NCBI RefSeq assembly: GCF_002797755.1
Contig: NZ_PGFI01000011.1
Span: 1,364,001 to 1,428,000, forward strand
Reading direction: 5' to 3'
DNA from: Brevirhabdus pacifica
GTDB taxonomy: Bacteria; Pseudomonadota; Alphaproteobacteria; Rhodobacterales; Rhodobacteraceae
DNA: 64,000 bases
How positions within the stretch are numbered: position 1 is the first letter of the stretch; each line of letters opens with the position of its first letter. Below, piece by piece: positions 46,645 to 53,351 of this stretch. Position numbers and translations under genes: made by a program. Under the pieces are notes generated by a model, which saw nothing but the letters and a program-made list of their open reading frames with translations, was not told the origin of the DNA and searched no databases.

Positions 46645-47078
46645 TGCCCCGGGACGCATCACCCATCCCCTCGTGGGAAGAGTGCGCGGACGCTGGCATG
46701 AGCGCCGCCGAGGCTGCCGAGGCGCGGGGGGTGAGCATCTGGGCCGCAAGAGAGGCCACCAAAAGGCACGGGGTGAAATTCCGTGACGCCCGCAAGGACC
46801 CCGAGTTCGCCGCCGCTAATGCCGAGCGGATGAAGCGACGCTACGCCGACCCCGAGTTCGCCGCCGCTAATGCCGAGCGGTTGCGCAAGATGAGCCACGA
46901 CCCCCAGATTGCCGCCGCCCGCGCCAAGGCCATGCGCCGCCTTCATCGTGATCCCGCCTTCAACCCGCTGGCCGCGCTCACCGCTGAGGAACGCGCGGAC
47001 TACGATCTGATGAAGCGAAACAAACTCACCCGGAATGAAGCCCTCACCGCCATTGGGCGCAAGGACCTCATCCGATGA
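46644..47078 (+). CDS. phage repeat protein, 144 aa
   Basis: N-terminal helix-turn-helix-like part (SAAEAAEARGVSIWAAREAT) followed by tandem 17-residue repeats beginning DPEFAAANAER, DPEFAAANAER, DPQIAAARAKA and DPAF. The first two repeats are identical at DNA level over 33 bases. The positively charged repeats suggest a DNA-binding array. It lies in the second position of the rightward operon, where early regulators occur. No family recognised. Confidence 0.65.
   Translation: MPRDASPIPSWEECADAGMSAAEAAEARGVSIWAAREATKRHGVKFRDARKDPEFAAANAERMKRRYADPEFAAANAERLRKMSHDPQIAAARAKAMRRLHRDPAFNPLAALTAEERADYDLMKRNKLTRNEALTAIGRKDLIR
46797..46880 (+). repeat. 51-base tandem repeat unit inside coding sequence
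   Basis: The 33 bases at 46797-46829 recur exactly at 46848-46880, a period of 51 bases or 17 codons. Exact identity including wobble positions implies a recent duplication within the gene. Confidence 0.85.
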
Positions 47079-47156
47079 TCCTTTCTCTGCATCTGCGTCT
47101 TCCATGCTCCGAACATGGGGCAGGGGGCGTCAACCACAAAATGAATGAGGTTTACG

Positions 47157-47639
47157 ATGGCTGACCGTCTTCGCGCTGAGATGTTCCGCGCCCTGATCGC
47201 CCGCACTGGCGGGTTCGACGCTGCCTGCGCTGTTATCGAGGCCGCGACAGGCGAGGCCCCCCACAGGTCCACAGTCTCGCAGGTCCAGAACGGCAACGCG
47301 ATGGTGCCTGGGCACTGGGCCGAGATCCTCGAAAACGCCTCGGGCTATTTCCCGTTCTTCAACATGCGCCGCCGTGAATTGGAGCAACGCGCGGAGGACG
47401 GGGCTTCCAGCCCTTTGGACCTGTCGTCGGCAGCGGCGAAGGAGGGCGGTGAAGCCATATCGTGGGGCCTTAAGGCGATCGCGTCGGGCAAGGCCGGTGA
47501 TGCGGCCCGCGCCGCCGTGGAGCATCGCGAGGCAGCAGACGCCCACACCCGCTGCGCCAACCATTTCGAGACGCAGGGCACCGCGACAGTCACCCCGGTC
47601 TCAGGCAAGGCGACGCCTCTCCGCGAGGTGTCCCGATGA
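47157..47639 (+). CDS. CII-position phage regulator-like protein, 160 aa
   Basis: N-terminal region AEMFRALIARTGGFDAACAV, HRSTVSQVQNGNAMVPGHWA looks like a helix-turn-helix of the CII/lambda-repressor-like type, and the location downstream of cro is where CII genes lie. The C-terminal 80 residues are Ala-rich helices. The role as a CII-like activator is inferred. ATG 47157 follows GAGGT. Its stop overlaps the next start (ATGA). Confidence 0.55.
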   Translation: MADRLRAEMFRALIARTGGFDAACAVIEAATGEAPHRSTVSQVQNGNAMVPGHWAEILENASGYFPFFNMRRRELEQRAEDGASSPLDLSSAAAKEGGEAISWGLKAIASGKAGDAARAAVEHREAADAHTRCANHFETQGTATVTPVSGKATPLREVSR

Positions 47640-47947
47640 GCAGACAAGCCGCCACAGAACGCGGCCAACTCCCGTCCCCGGTGCCGCCTGACCGGGGGCG
47701 GGCTTTTCCAACAGGCAGCATGATCGAGCATAGCCGTGAACACGACCTGCGCGACCTGACGATCCTGCACATGGTCGAGAACGAGGGGCGCACGTTGAAC
47801 GAGGCGGGCCGGTTGAACGGGGTATCCCGCAGCACGGCCTCCGGCCTGCGTCGGCGCGTCCGTCTGGCCTGTGGCAAGCATCCCTGCGCCTGCGAGAAGC
47901 CCGAGAACATGGACGGCGGTATGCCCCCGCTCTGGTGGGACGTATGA
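47636..47947 (+). CDS. phage helix-turn-helix protein, 103 aa
   Basis: Disordered Pro/Arg-rich N-terminus, then TILHMVENEGRTLNEAGRLN, GVSRSTASGLRRRVRL, a good recognition-helix pattern resembling sigma region 4 or transposase-type HTHs, then a Cys-rich tail (ACGKHPCACEKP) and terminal PPLWWDV. Probably a transcription regulator in the early operon; no family is certain. Confidence 0.55.
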   Translation: MSRQAATERGQLPSPVPPDRGRAFPTGSMIEHSREHDLRDLTILHMVENEGRTLNEAGRLNGVSRSTASGLRRRVRLACGKHPCACEKPENMDGGMPPLWWDV

Positions 47948-48315
47948 CCATTTCCCTGAACCTGCCGTTCCCCGTGCCCCTCAGCGCCTGCTTCCACAAC
48001 GTCCGGGGCAGGGGGAGGGCGACCACCCCGCGCTACGCTGCATACCAGCGCGAGGCCGGCAAGATGATCCTCGCGCAAGGCAGCCCGAAGGTGGCTGGCC
48101 CCGTCGTTCTGGAGGTCGATTTCACCGCCCCCGATCGGAGGGCACGAGACGGCGACAACCTGCTGAAATGCGTCTTCGACACGCTGGTCAAGGCCGGGGT
48201 GATCGAGGACGACAACAACCGCGTCATCGTCGCGTCCTCGTTCCGCTGGGTGCATGATCAGACCCCCTGCCGGGTCACTGTGCGCCCTGTCGCGGCTTCT
48301 GTGGGGGCAGCATGA
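47944..48315 (+). CDS. rusA: RusA-family Holliday junction resolvase
   Basis: 123 residues. Active-site acidic residues of the RusA family are all present: Asp69 and Asp71 in RARDGDNLLKCVFDTL, and Asp89/Asp90 in GVIEDDNNRV. N-terminal LNLPFPVPLSACFHN and the basic RGRGRATTPRYAAYQ are typical. It cleaves four-way junctions in phage recombination and replication. It overlaps both neighbours by four bases. Confidence 0.9.
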   Translation: MTISLNLPFPVPLSACFHNVRGRGRATTPRYAAYQREAGKMILAQGSPKVAGPVVLEVDFTAPDRRARDGDNLLKCVFDTLVKAGVIEDDNNRVIVASSFRWVHDQTPCRVTVRPVAASVGAA

Positions 48316-48869
48316 GCCACAAGGCGACATCCTGGCTGGCGGGGCTTCGAGATTTGCGACCCGGCGAATTCGTCGTCCTGTTCCATCTGTGCGACTGCCA
48401 CAACCCGTCGCTGGGGTGCTTCCCTTCCCAGGAGTACCTGATGGACCGCGCCAACGTCTCCAATGGCTCCCTGAACAACCACCTGAACGCACTGGAGGCC
48501 CGCGGGCTTATTCGGCGTGTCCGGGCGATTGATGACCGTACCAAACGGCAGCGCCCGACGCGCTACATCTTGGGCTTTGAGATTGGCGAGGCACAGGGGC
48601 CGTCTACAGGAAATGGAGACGGAAATCCGCCCGACCTGACTCCAGAAGATGGAGGCGGAGCCGTCTCCAAAAAACAGGCCGACCCGTCTCCAAAAAACGG
48701 GCCGACCCGTCTCCAGAAATTGGAGACTAACCTTGTAAAGGGAACCCGTAAGGGAACCACCCCCCTTAGCCCCCCCACGGGGGGGCGGAGAAGGAATTCA
48801 CATTCATTCGGTGTTTCGGAAGCTGTGAAGCGCCGACTGCTGCCGGAGGATTATCCCGATGAAGTATGA
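48312..48869 (+). CDS. O-like winged-helix replication protein
   Basis: 185 residues. The N-terminal winged helix (RPGEFVVLFHLCDCHNPSLG, FPSQEYLMDRANVSNGSLNN, HLNALEARGLIRRVR) is of the type in phage replisome organisers. The centre (about 100-145) is low-complexity polar sequence encoded by DNA iterons. A short C-terminal module follows (SEAVKRRLLPEDYPDEV). Gene order with a possible loader downstream parallels lambda O/P. Origin binding is inferred. Confidence 0.65.
   Translation: MSHKATSWLAGLRDLRPGEFVVLFHLCDCHNPSLGCFPSQEYLMDRANVSNGSLNNHLNALEARGLIRRVRAIDDRTKRQRPTRYILGFEIGEAQGPSTGNGDGNPPDLTPEDGGGAVSKKQADPSPKNGPTRLQKLETNLVKGTRKGTTPLSPPTGGRRRNSHSFGVSEAVKRRLLPEDYPDEV
48615..48727 (+). repeat. 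23-bp iterons: candidate phage replication origin
   Basis: CCGTCTCC occurs at 48661, 48684 and 48707, exactly 23 bases apart; the first two are followed by AAAAAAC and the third by an A-rich variant. An inverted copy GGAGACGG is at 48615-48622. The third iteron forms a perfect palindrome GTCTCCAGAAATTGGAGAC (48709-48727). Iterons inside the replication gene are the lambda O plan. Confidence 0.65.
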
Positions 48870-49404
48870 GCAACGAATAGCGATCATACGCCGTGAACTG
48901 ATCGAGCTTCTCAGCCGCTTCTCAGCCCCTCGGGGGATGACCGAGGAGGGGCAGGGGCAGATGGTCGAGAGCATCGCCGATGCGCTGAACCGCAAGCTGC
49001 CCGTCGGCAACGAGGATCAGTTCCGCGAAAACCTGAGCCTGACGTTCGCCGCCGTGCTGGATGGGCACGACAGCTACGCCTGGCCGCCGCAGGCCTCGTT
49101 TGTGAAGCACATCTCCCGGCGCGGCGCGGCCCCGGTCAAGGCCCCCGAGACGTTCGCGGCATCAAGCCGTGACGAGAGCGCGGCAAAGCTGATGCGGGAG
49201 GGCGCCGCCGTTCCCGAGGCTTTCGTCTGGGGGCCGGCCAGCGGTCGCCTCCTGAGCGGGCTGGTCGATCGCGCCACCCTCGACCGATACCGGGAAGGCA
49301 GCGTCCGCCAGTATCTCGACCTCTACCGCAGCGATGCGGCGAAGGTCATGGAGGGCCGCTTTGGCGCAGTCGTTCACAGCTATTTCGGGAGGGACGCCGC
49401 ATGA
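48859..49404 (+). CDS. phage protein in helicase-loader position
   Basis: 181 residues, soluble. A helical N-terminal half (RRELIELLSRFSAPRGMTEE) resembles P-type replication proteins only in position. The middle has SYAWPPQASFVKHI and the C-terminal part is helical. It overlaps the O-like gene by 11 bases and the DnaA-like gene by four. A role loading the host DnaB helicase is inferred from gene order; no motif proves it. Confidence 0.55.
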   Translation: MKYEQRIAIIRRELIELLSRFSAPRGMTEEGQGQMVESIADALNRKLPVGNEDQFRENLSLTFAAVLDGHDSYAWPPQASFVKHISRRGAAPVKAPETFAASSRDESAAKLMREGAAVPEAFVWGPASGRLLSGLVDRATLDRYREGSVRQYLDLYRSDAAKVMEGRFGAVVHSYFGRDAA

Positions 49405-49670
49405 CCCTTCCCGATTTCCTCGCCCCGCGCCAGAAGCGGGCCGACCAGATCGTCATGGATGTCGCCGCAGAGACCGGCATCCCGATCAGCAAGATTTTCA
49501 GCGCAAATCGGACCCGCCAGATCTACCGCGCCCGCCAGTATGCCCAATGGCGGATCTACCGGGAAACCGGAATGAGCCTGCTCAGCATCGGGCGGATGTT
49601 CGGCCGGGACCACACGAGCGTCCTCAACAGCATTCGCAGGATCGACACACTCATGAAGGAGGCCAAGTAG
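49401..49670 (+). CDS. stand-alone DnaA domain IV-like DNA-binding protein
   Basis: 89 residues. C-terminal half reproduces the DnaA signature: MSLLSIGRMFGRDHTSVLNS, IRRIDTL, matching the GRDHTTVLHACRKI basic-loop and recognition helix of DnaA domain IV. The AAA+ and N-terminal domains of DnaA are absent. It should bind DnaA-box-like DNA without ATP control and could compete with host DnaA or act at the phage origin. Its last codons hold the ribosome site of the next gene. Confidence 0.75.
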   Translation: MTLPDFLAPRQKRADQIVMDVAAETGIPISKIFSANRTRQIYRARQYAQWRIYRETGMSLLSIGRMFGRDHTSVLNSIRRIDTLMKEAK

Positions 49671-50015
49671 ATGACGTGCAAGTGCATAAGCTACAACCAG
49701 CCGCAGCCGTGGCAGACAGTTGGTAGCCGGATACTGACGTGTCCGGAGTGGGCAAGTGAGCATGAGAACGCCCGCGCTACCATCTGCGTTGACGAGTGCA
49801 TCGCGGATACCGTGCTGGCGCTATGGTCCGAGCGCATTTGGACCTACGGGGCCTGCTGTGGGCATGGCGATCCGGGAAATCGGTCAATCATCATCGACCG
49901 CCACGACCGGGAAGCTGCCCGCAAGGTCCTCGACCGGATTGATCCCGCAACCCACCTCGGCGCGTGGGAACTGGTCTTCGACGCACCCGGAATTTCACAT
50001 CAGGAGGCCAAGTAG
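49671..50015 (+). CDS. phage cysteine-rich hypothetical protein, 114 aa
   Basis: Contains CKC near the start, then TC..., VDEC and ACCGHGDPGNRSIIIDRHDR, which could form a metal site. The C-terminal half is alpha/beta (AARKVLDRID). No family recognised. It begins right after the shared junction AGGAGGCCAAGTAGATG and ends in QEAK, again encoding the next ribosome site. Confidence 0.55.
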   Translation: MTCKCISYNQPQPWQTVGSRILTCPEWASEHENARATICVDECIADTVLALWSERIWTYGACCGHGDPGNRSIIIDRHDREAARKVLDRIDPATHLGAWELVFDAPGISHQEAK

Positions 50016-50255
50016 ATGCCCGATGTGTCCCTGCACGGTAACGGCGAGGACTGCCCAGCTTGCGCTCTGCGCCGCGAAGGTCTGCGCGAGGTGAAAGCAA
50101 TGAAACAGGCGGTTTCATGCAACTTCTGCGGCGGCACCGGTCGCGTAGGGCGAGCAGTGCGCGAGATCATCCGGGAGGCTGTCGAGTGGGCAGCCGAGAA
50201 TTACTGGCCCGAGCGCGAGGCGCGGTGGCAGCAACCCAACAAGGAGGCCAAGTAG
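50016..50255 (+). CDS. phage zinc-finger-like protein, 79 aa
   Basis: Two CxxC pairs, DCPAC (residue ~13) and CNFCGGTGR (~35-43), suggest a small zinc ribbon of the DnaJ-like CxxCxGxG type; the C-terminal half is a helix (EIIREAVEWAAENYWPEREA). It lies in the junction-sharing gene series and ends in KEAK. Function unknown. Confidence 0.55.
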   Translation: MPDVSLHGNGEDCPACALRREGLREVKAMKQAVSCNFCGGTGRVGRAVREIIREAVEWAAENYWPEREARWQQPNKEAK

Positions 50256-50504
50256 ATGGCAGATCAAACCTACCGCGTCACAGCGGACGAACTGCGCCAG
50301 TTTATCGAGCGCTACGAGCGGCTGGAACAGGAAAAGAAGGACCTGGCCGACCAGCAAAAAGAGGTCATGGCAGAGGCCAAAGGGCGCGGCTACGACACCG
50401 CCGTCATGCGCAAGGTGATCGCCCTGCGCAAGCGCGACAAGGACGACATCGCCGAGGAAGAGGCGGTGCTGGACCTCTACAAGCAAGCGCTGGGGATGGA
50501 CTGA
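50256..50504 (+). CDS. GapR family (DUF2312) DNA-binding protein
   Basis: 82 residues matching the family over its full length: DELRQFIERYERLEQEKKDL, then AEAKGRGYDTAVMRKVIALR and EEEAVLDLYKQALGMD. In Caulobacter GapR is a nucleoid-associated protein that wraps overtwisted DNA ahead of forks and stimulates topoisomerases. A phage copy may support phage replication or remodel host chromosome topology; that role is inference. Confidence 0.85.
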   Translation: MADQTYRVTADELRQFIERYERLEQEKKDLADQQKEVMAEAKGRGYDTAVMRKVIALRKRDKDDIAEEEAVLDLYKQALGMD

Positions 50505-50677
50505 TGGGAGCGACTGAAGGGGAAATCACATTCCGAGAGTTCGAGGTGAAGCTGCGGGCCGCCGTAGAACATTGGCTTCTGAACTGGGTCGAGAACAACA
50601 GAGACATGCCAGACGAATATCCCATGTCGATGGGCGAGGGCGACTGGTGGGAACAATTCGTGGCGGAGAACTTCTGA
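50504..50677 (+). CDS. phage hypothetical protein, 57 aa
   Basis: Acidic small protein rich in Trp and Glu (EHWLLNWVENNRDMPDEYPM, DWWEQFVAENF). Start and stop overlap the neighbouring genes by three and one bases. The acidic aromatic composition is seen in DNA-mimic or inhibitor proteins, but no family is recognised. Confidence 0.6.
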   Translation: MGATEGEITFREFEVKLRAAVEHWLLNWVENNRDMPDEYPMSMGEGDWWEQFVAENF

Positions 50678-50823
50678 TGGCCGGATCACTGAATCGCGTA
50701 ATGCTGATCGGAAACCTCGGAGCCGATCCTGAAATTCGGACATTCCAGAACGGGGGCAAGGTCTGCAACCTGCGCATTGCCACCTCCGAGAACTGGAAGG
50801 GGGCCGATTATGCCCTCTCCTGA
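50677..50823 (+). pseudogene. 5' remnant of ssb interrupted by homing endonuclease
   Basis: 48 codons encoding the N-terminus of a single-stranded DNA-binding protein ([35 protein letters not shown]), then seven unrelated residues and a stop. Over the 35 residues from Asn to Trp it shares 27 identities with the full SSB at 51300, though their DNA differs at most wobble positions. The break coincides with the start of the HNH gene at 50810. Its high GC matches the surrounding phage genes, so it is the original exon. Confidence 0.85.
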
Positions 50824-51298
50824 AGCCCCTTACCTCCGGTTTCTTAAGGGCTTTGTCGTCAGCCCCGACACTGGATGTTGGCTGTGGGAAGGATCAACAT
50901 ATCAAAACGGATATGGGTGGTTGAAGGTTTTCGGCAGCGTAGTTTCCGCGCATCGATTCTCGTATGAGCTTCATAAGGGGACGATTCCCGATGGCTTGGA
51001 AATTTTACACTCTTGCGATGTGAAGCATTGTGTCAACCCAGACCACCTGAGGGCGGGAAGCCACGCGGAAAACATGGCAGAGGCGGCGGAGCGCGGGCGA
51101 ATGCGCAGCGGCGCTGACCACCCCCAATTTGGAAAACTGCAACAACGTCCTAAGCAGGCTAAGCCCGTCCGGGTCTTAGGGAAAGACTACGAGAGCATAA
51201 AGGCGGCTGAGAGGGCTTTAGGTCTGGGGGGCGGGACCGTCCGTTACTGGCTAAACCATAACCCCTATCGCGCGCAATTAATCGAAAAAGGAAGATGA
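50810..51298 (+). CDS. HNH-NUMOD1 homing endonuclease
   Basis: 162 residues. Contains a GCWLWEG-type start, the HNH core ([34 protein letters not shown]) and a C-terminal NUMOD1-like DNA-binding helix pair ([20 protein letters not shown]). ATG 50810 has AAGGGGG upstream and lies inside the tail of the ssb stump. GC content is clearly lower than in flanking phage genes (e.g. 50990-51060). It presumably cut an endonuclease-free ssb allele and moved into it. Confidence 0.88.
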   Translation: MPSPEAPYLRFLKGFVVSPDTGCWLWEGSTYQNGYGWLKVFGSVVSAHRFSYELHKGTIPDGLEILHSCDVKHCVNPDHLRAGSHAENMAEAAERGRMRSGADHPQFGKLQQRPKQAKPVRVLGKDYESIKAAERALGLGGGTVRYWLNHNPYRAQLIEKGR

Positions 51299-51299
51299 G

Positions 51300-51755
51300 A
51301 TGTCGTCGGTAAATAAAGTCATTTTGGTAGGGAACCTGGGCCGAGATCCTGAGGTAAGGACCTTTCAAAGCGGGGGTAAGGTCTGCAACTTAAGACTTGC
51401 CACAAGTGAAAAATGGACCACGAAAGACGGCGAACGCAAGGAGCGGACCGAGTGGCATTCCGTTGCGATCTTCTCCGAACCCCTGGCTCGCATCGCCGAG
51501 CAATACCTGCGGAAGGGTTCCAAGGTCTATCTCGAGGGTCAGCTTGAAACCCGCAAATGGCAGGACCAGTCCGGTCAGGACCGCTATTCGACCGAGGTTG
51601 TCCTGCGCCCCTACAAGGGTGAGCTGACGCTGCTGGACAGCCGTGGCGGTGAAGGCGGCGGCGGTGGCGGCTACATGGCCGACCAGTCGGGGGGTGACGC
51701 TCCGGCGGGGGGATACGGCGGCGGGGATCTTGATGACTCGGAGATCCCGTTCTGA
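51300..51755 (+). CDS. ssb: single-stranded DNA-binding protein SSB
   Basis: 151 residues: OB fold [20 protein letters not shown] through [13 protein letters not shown], Gly-rich linker, and the acidic tip DDSEIPF that recruits replication proteins. Bases 51300 to about 51415 are AT-richer and use AAA, TTA, GTA and AGA codons; from about 51420 the usage is GC-rich like other phage genes. The gene is therefore a hybrid with an imported 5' exon and the original 3' exon. AAGGA before ATG 51300 lies in the end of the endonuclease gene. Confidence 0.93.
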   Translation: MSSVNKVILVGNLGRDPEVRTFQSGGKVCNLRLATSEKWTTKDGERKERTEWHSVAIFSEPLARIAEQYLRKGSKVYLEGQLETRKWQDQSGQDRYSTEVVLRPYKGELTLLDSRGGEGGGGGGYMADQSGGDAPAGGYGGGDLDDSEIPF

Positions 51756-52051
51756 TGCACGTCACCAGCCACTTCCGAGAGCGCGTGGCGCAGCGAGTTG
51801 GGGGCGCACTTGACCCTGAAGAACTGGCTGCGGCGCTCGACTGGGCCATCAGCGAAAACAGATCGGACCTGGTCGAGTATGTCGGGCGCCGCAACAGGCG
51901 GGGCGTTCGGGTGTTCCGGTTCCGGGCGGCGCCGGACGGTCGGATGTTCTTGGCCGTGATCGACACGCAAGCGGGTGCGGCAATCACCCTATACGAAGAT
52001 CAGGGGGCAGGAACATGGGGCAACGAGACCGGGAGGTTCGCGGCAGAATGA
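51755..52051 (+). CDS. phage hypothetical protein, 98 aa
   Basis: Alpha/beta protein: [20 protein letters not shown] (helix), VEYVGRRNRRGVRVFRFRAA and RMFLAVIDTQAGAAITLYED (strands). The layout faintly recalls small RelE/HigB-like or DUF4258 folds, but key residues are not clear. Start overlaps the ssb stop by one base; stop overlaps the next ATG. Confidence 0.55.
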   Translation: MHVTSHFRERVAQRVGGALDPEELAAALDWAISENRSDLVEYVGRRNRRGVRVFRFRAAPDGRMFLAVIDTQAGAAITLYEDQGAGTWGNETGRFAAE

Positions 52052-52263
52052 CCACCGCCCGCCTCACCGAGCAAGTCGAGACACAGGCCGCAAGCCTCAA
52101 GGCGGCATGGCTGGATCTATCCCGCCTTCGGAGCCGCTGCGAGACCCTACAGGGCATGGTGGACTGGCAGCGGGCGCGGATCACAGAACTTGAGGCACAA
52201 CTGACAGACAGCGCCATCGCAGAGCGCATATTCGGGGGCAGACATGGGCAAGATCAAGGCTAA
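52048..52263 (+). CDS. phage coiled-coil protein, 71 aa
   Basis: Almost entirely helical with heptads (LTEQVETQAASLKAAWLDLS, MVDWQRARITELEAQLTDSA). ATG 52048 overlaps the previous stop (ATGA). No family recognised; overlaps the next gene by 20 bases. Confidence 0.55.
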   Translation: MTTARLTEQVETQAASLKAAWLDLSRLRSRCETLQGMVDWQRARITELEAQLTDSAIAERIFGGRHGQDQG

Positions 52264-52783
52264 GAAGCGGGCACCGTACACCCCGCCGACCACGTGGGAC
52301 GCAGGGCCGGACACCGCAGCACAGCGGGCCGGTCGGATCATCGAGGACGTTACCGAGACCGATCCGGAGACAGGCAAGCGGGTCAACCCCAACGGCATCA
52401 AGAGGGCACGCCGTATCGACCTTATTGAGCACTACCGGATCATTGGCGTAATTACCCAGGCCGAGTTCACCGCGCTCATGGCCCTGCGCATGGCCTACGA
52501 GAAAACGCAGCGTGGCCCTCCGGCCATTCAGGAACTCCAGGTAGACACCAGCTCGAAGCCTGATCACGCGGTCGCGATCCTCATGGATCGGCTCAGCAGA
52601 TACTCCCAGATGATGGCCCACGTTCGCCCCGAGCATCGGCGGGTTATCACCTGTGTCGTGCTGGATAATCAGACGGTGATGCGGATAGGGTTCAAGGGGC
52701 GGCGCTATCAGGCGGGCATGGACCTGTTCAAGGCCGCGGCCGTCGCATTCGAGGCCTCAGTCAATCGGCACAGCGCCCCTTGA
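52244..52783 (+). CDS. phage protein at late-regulator position, 179 aa
   Basis: Basic N-terminus (MGKIKAKKRAPYTPP), then PNGIKRARRIDLIEHYRIIG, VITQAEFTALMALRMAYEKT and a C-terminal RRVITCVVLDNQTVMRIGFK with helices. It is the last early gene, directly before a terminator and the terminase genes, where Q, RinA or ArpU-type late activators sit. No motif confirms that; the role is an inference from position. Confidence 0.55.
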   Translation: MGKIKAKKRAPYTPPTTWDAGPDTAAQRAGRIIEDVTETDPETGKRVNPNGIKRARRIDLIEHYRIIGVITQAEFTALMALRMAYEKTQRGPPAIQELQVDTSSKPDHAVAILMDRLSRYSQMMAHVRPEHRRVITCVVLDNQTVMRIGFKGRRYQAGMDLFKAAAVAFEASVNRHSAP

Positions 52784-52852
52784 CCGGAAATGGAAAAGGT
52801 GCGATCTTGGCATCATCGGAGTAGTCCGACACAGAATACAGACAAGACACAG

Positions 52853-52876
52853 GGCGTCCTTCGGGGCGCCTTTTTT
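52853..52876 (+). terminator. terminator with UUCG tetraloop
   Basis: Seven-pair stem GGCGTCC/GGGCGCC closed by a C(TTCG)G tetraloop, followed by six T (52871-52876). It separates the early operon from terminase, a site where a late antiterminator would act. Confidence 0.88.
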
Positions 52877-52952
52877 CGTTGCCGCATTCAGCAGGCTGGC
52901 AAACCAGAGGGCGGGAAGCCCTTCACATATTCATCACAGACGGGAAGTCACG

Positions 52953-53351
52953 ATGACGCTCACGGCGAAACAGGAGCGTTTCGTCCAGGAGTATCTGAAG
53001 GACGGCAACGCCACCCGCGCTGCCAAGGACGCGGGATACAGCCATAAGACGGCATATTCGGTCGGCGCGGAAAACCTGAGGAAACCCCAGATCGCTGCCG
53101 CCCTTGCAAAGGCCAAGGCAGAACGGACGGAGCGGACACAGGTCACGATGGATTACGTCATCGGCAGGCTCGTCATAGAGGCCGAGCGCGACGACGAGAA
53201 ATCCAGCCACTCGGCCCGCATTGCGGCGCTGACCCAGCTGCGCCAGCATCTCGAGGGAGTGGGCGACCCGGACGCCGCAGCCCCGCTGTCGATCAACATC
53301 TCGACGGTCGAGGCCGTCAGGGAAGTCCGTGTCACACGATCTAAGGCTTAA
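52953..53351 (+). CDS. terS: terminase small subunit
   Basis: 132 residues, Terminase_2 type: KQERFVQEYLKDGNATRAAK, DAGYSHKTAYSVGAENLRKP is the DNA-binding helix-turn-helix that recognises the packaging site. The C-terminal part is helical (HSARIAALTQLRQHLEG). It overlaps terL by 23 bases. The leader 52880-52950 may contain the pac/cos site. Confidence 0.88.
   Translation: MTLTAKQERFVQEYLKDGNATRAAKDAGYSHKTAYSVGAENLRKPQIAAALAKAKAERTERTQVTMDYVIGRLVIEAERDDEKSSHSARIAALTQLRQHLEGVGDPDAAAPLSINISTVEAVREVRVTRSKA

Noticed and set aside
46797-46880. CRISPR-like direct repeats
   Set aside because: Only two exact copies in phase with codons inside a protein repeat; no spacers or cas genes.
48661-48714. 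Protein repeat explanation for the 23-bp units
   Set aside because: The period is not divisible by three, so the encoded residues do not repeat; DNA-level function is preferred.
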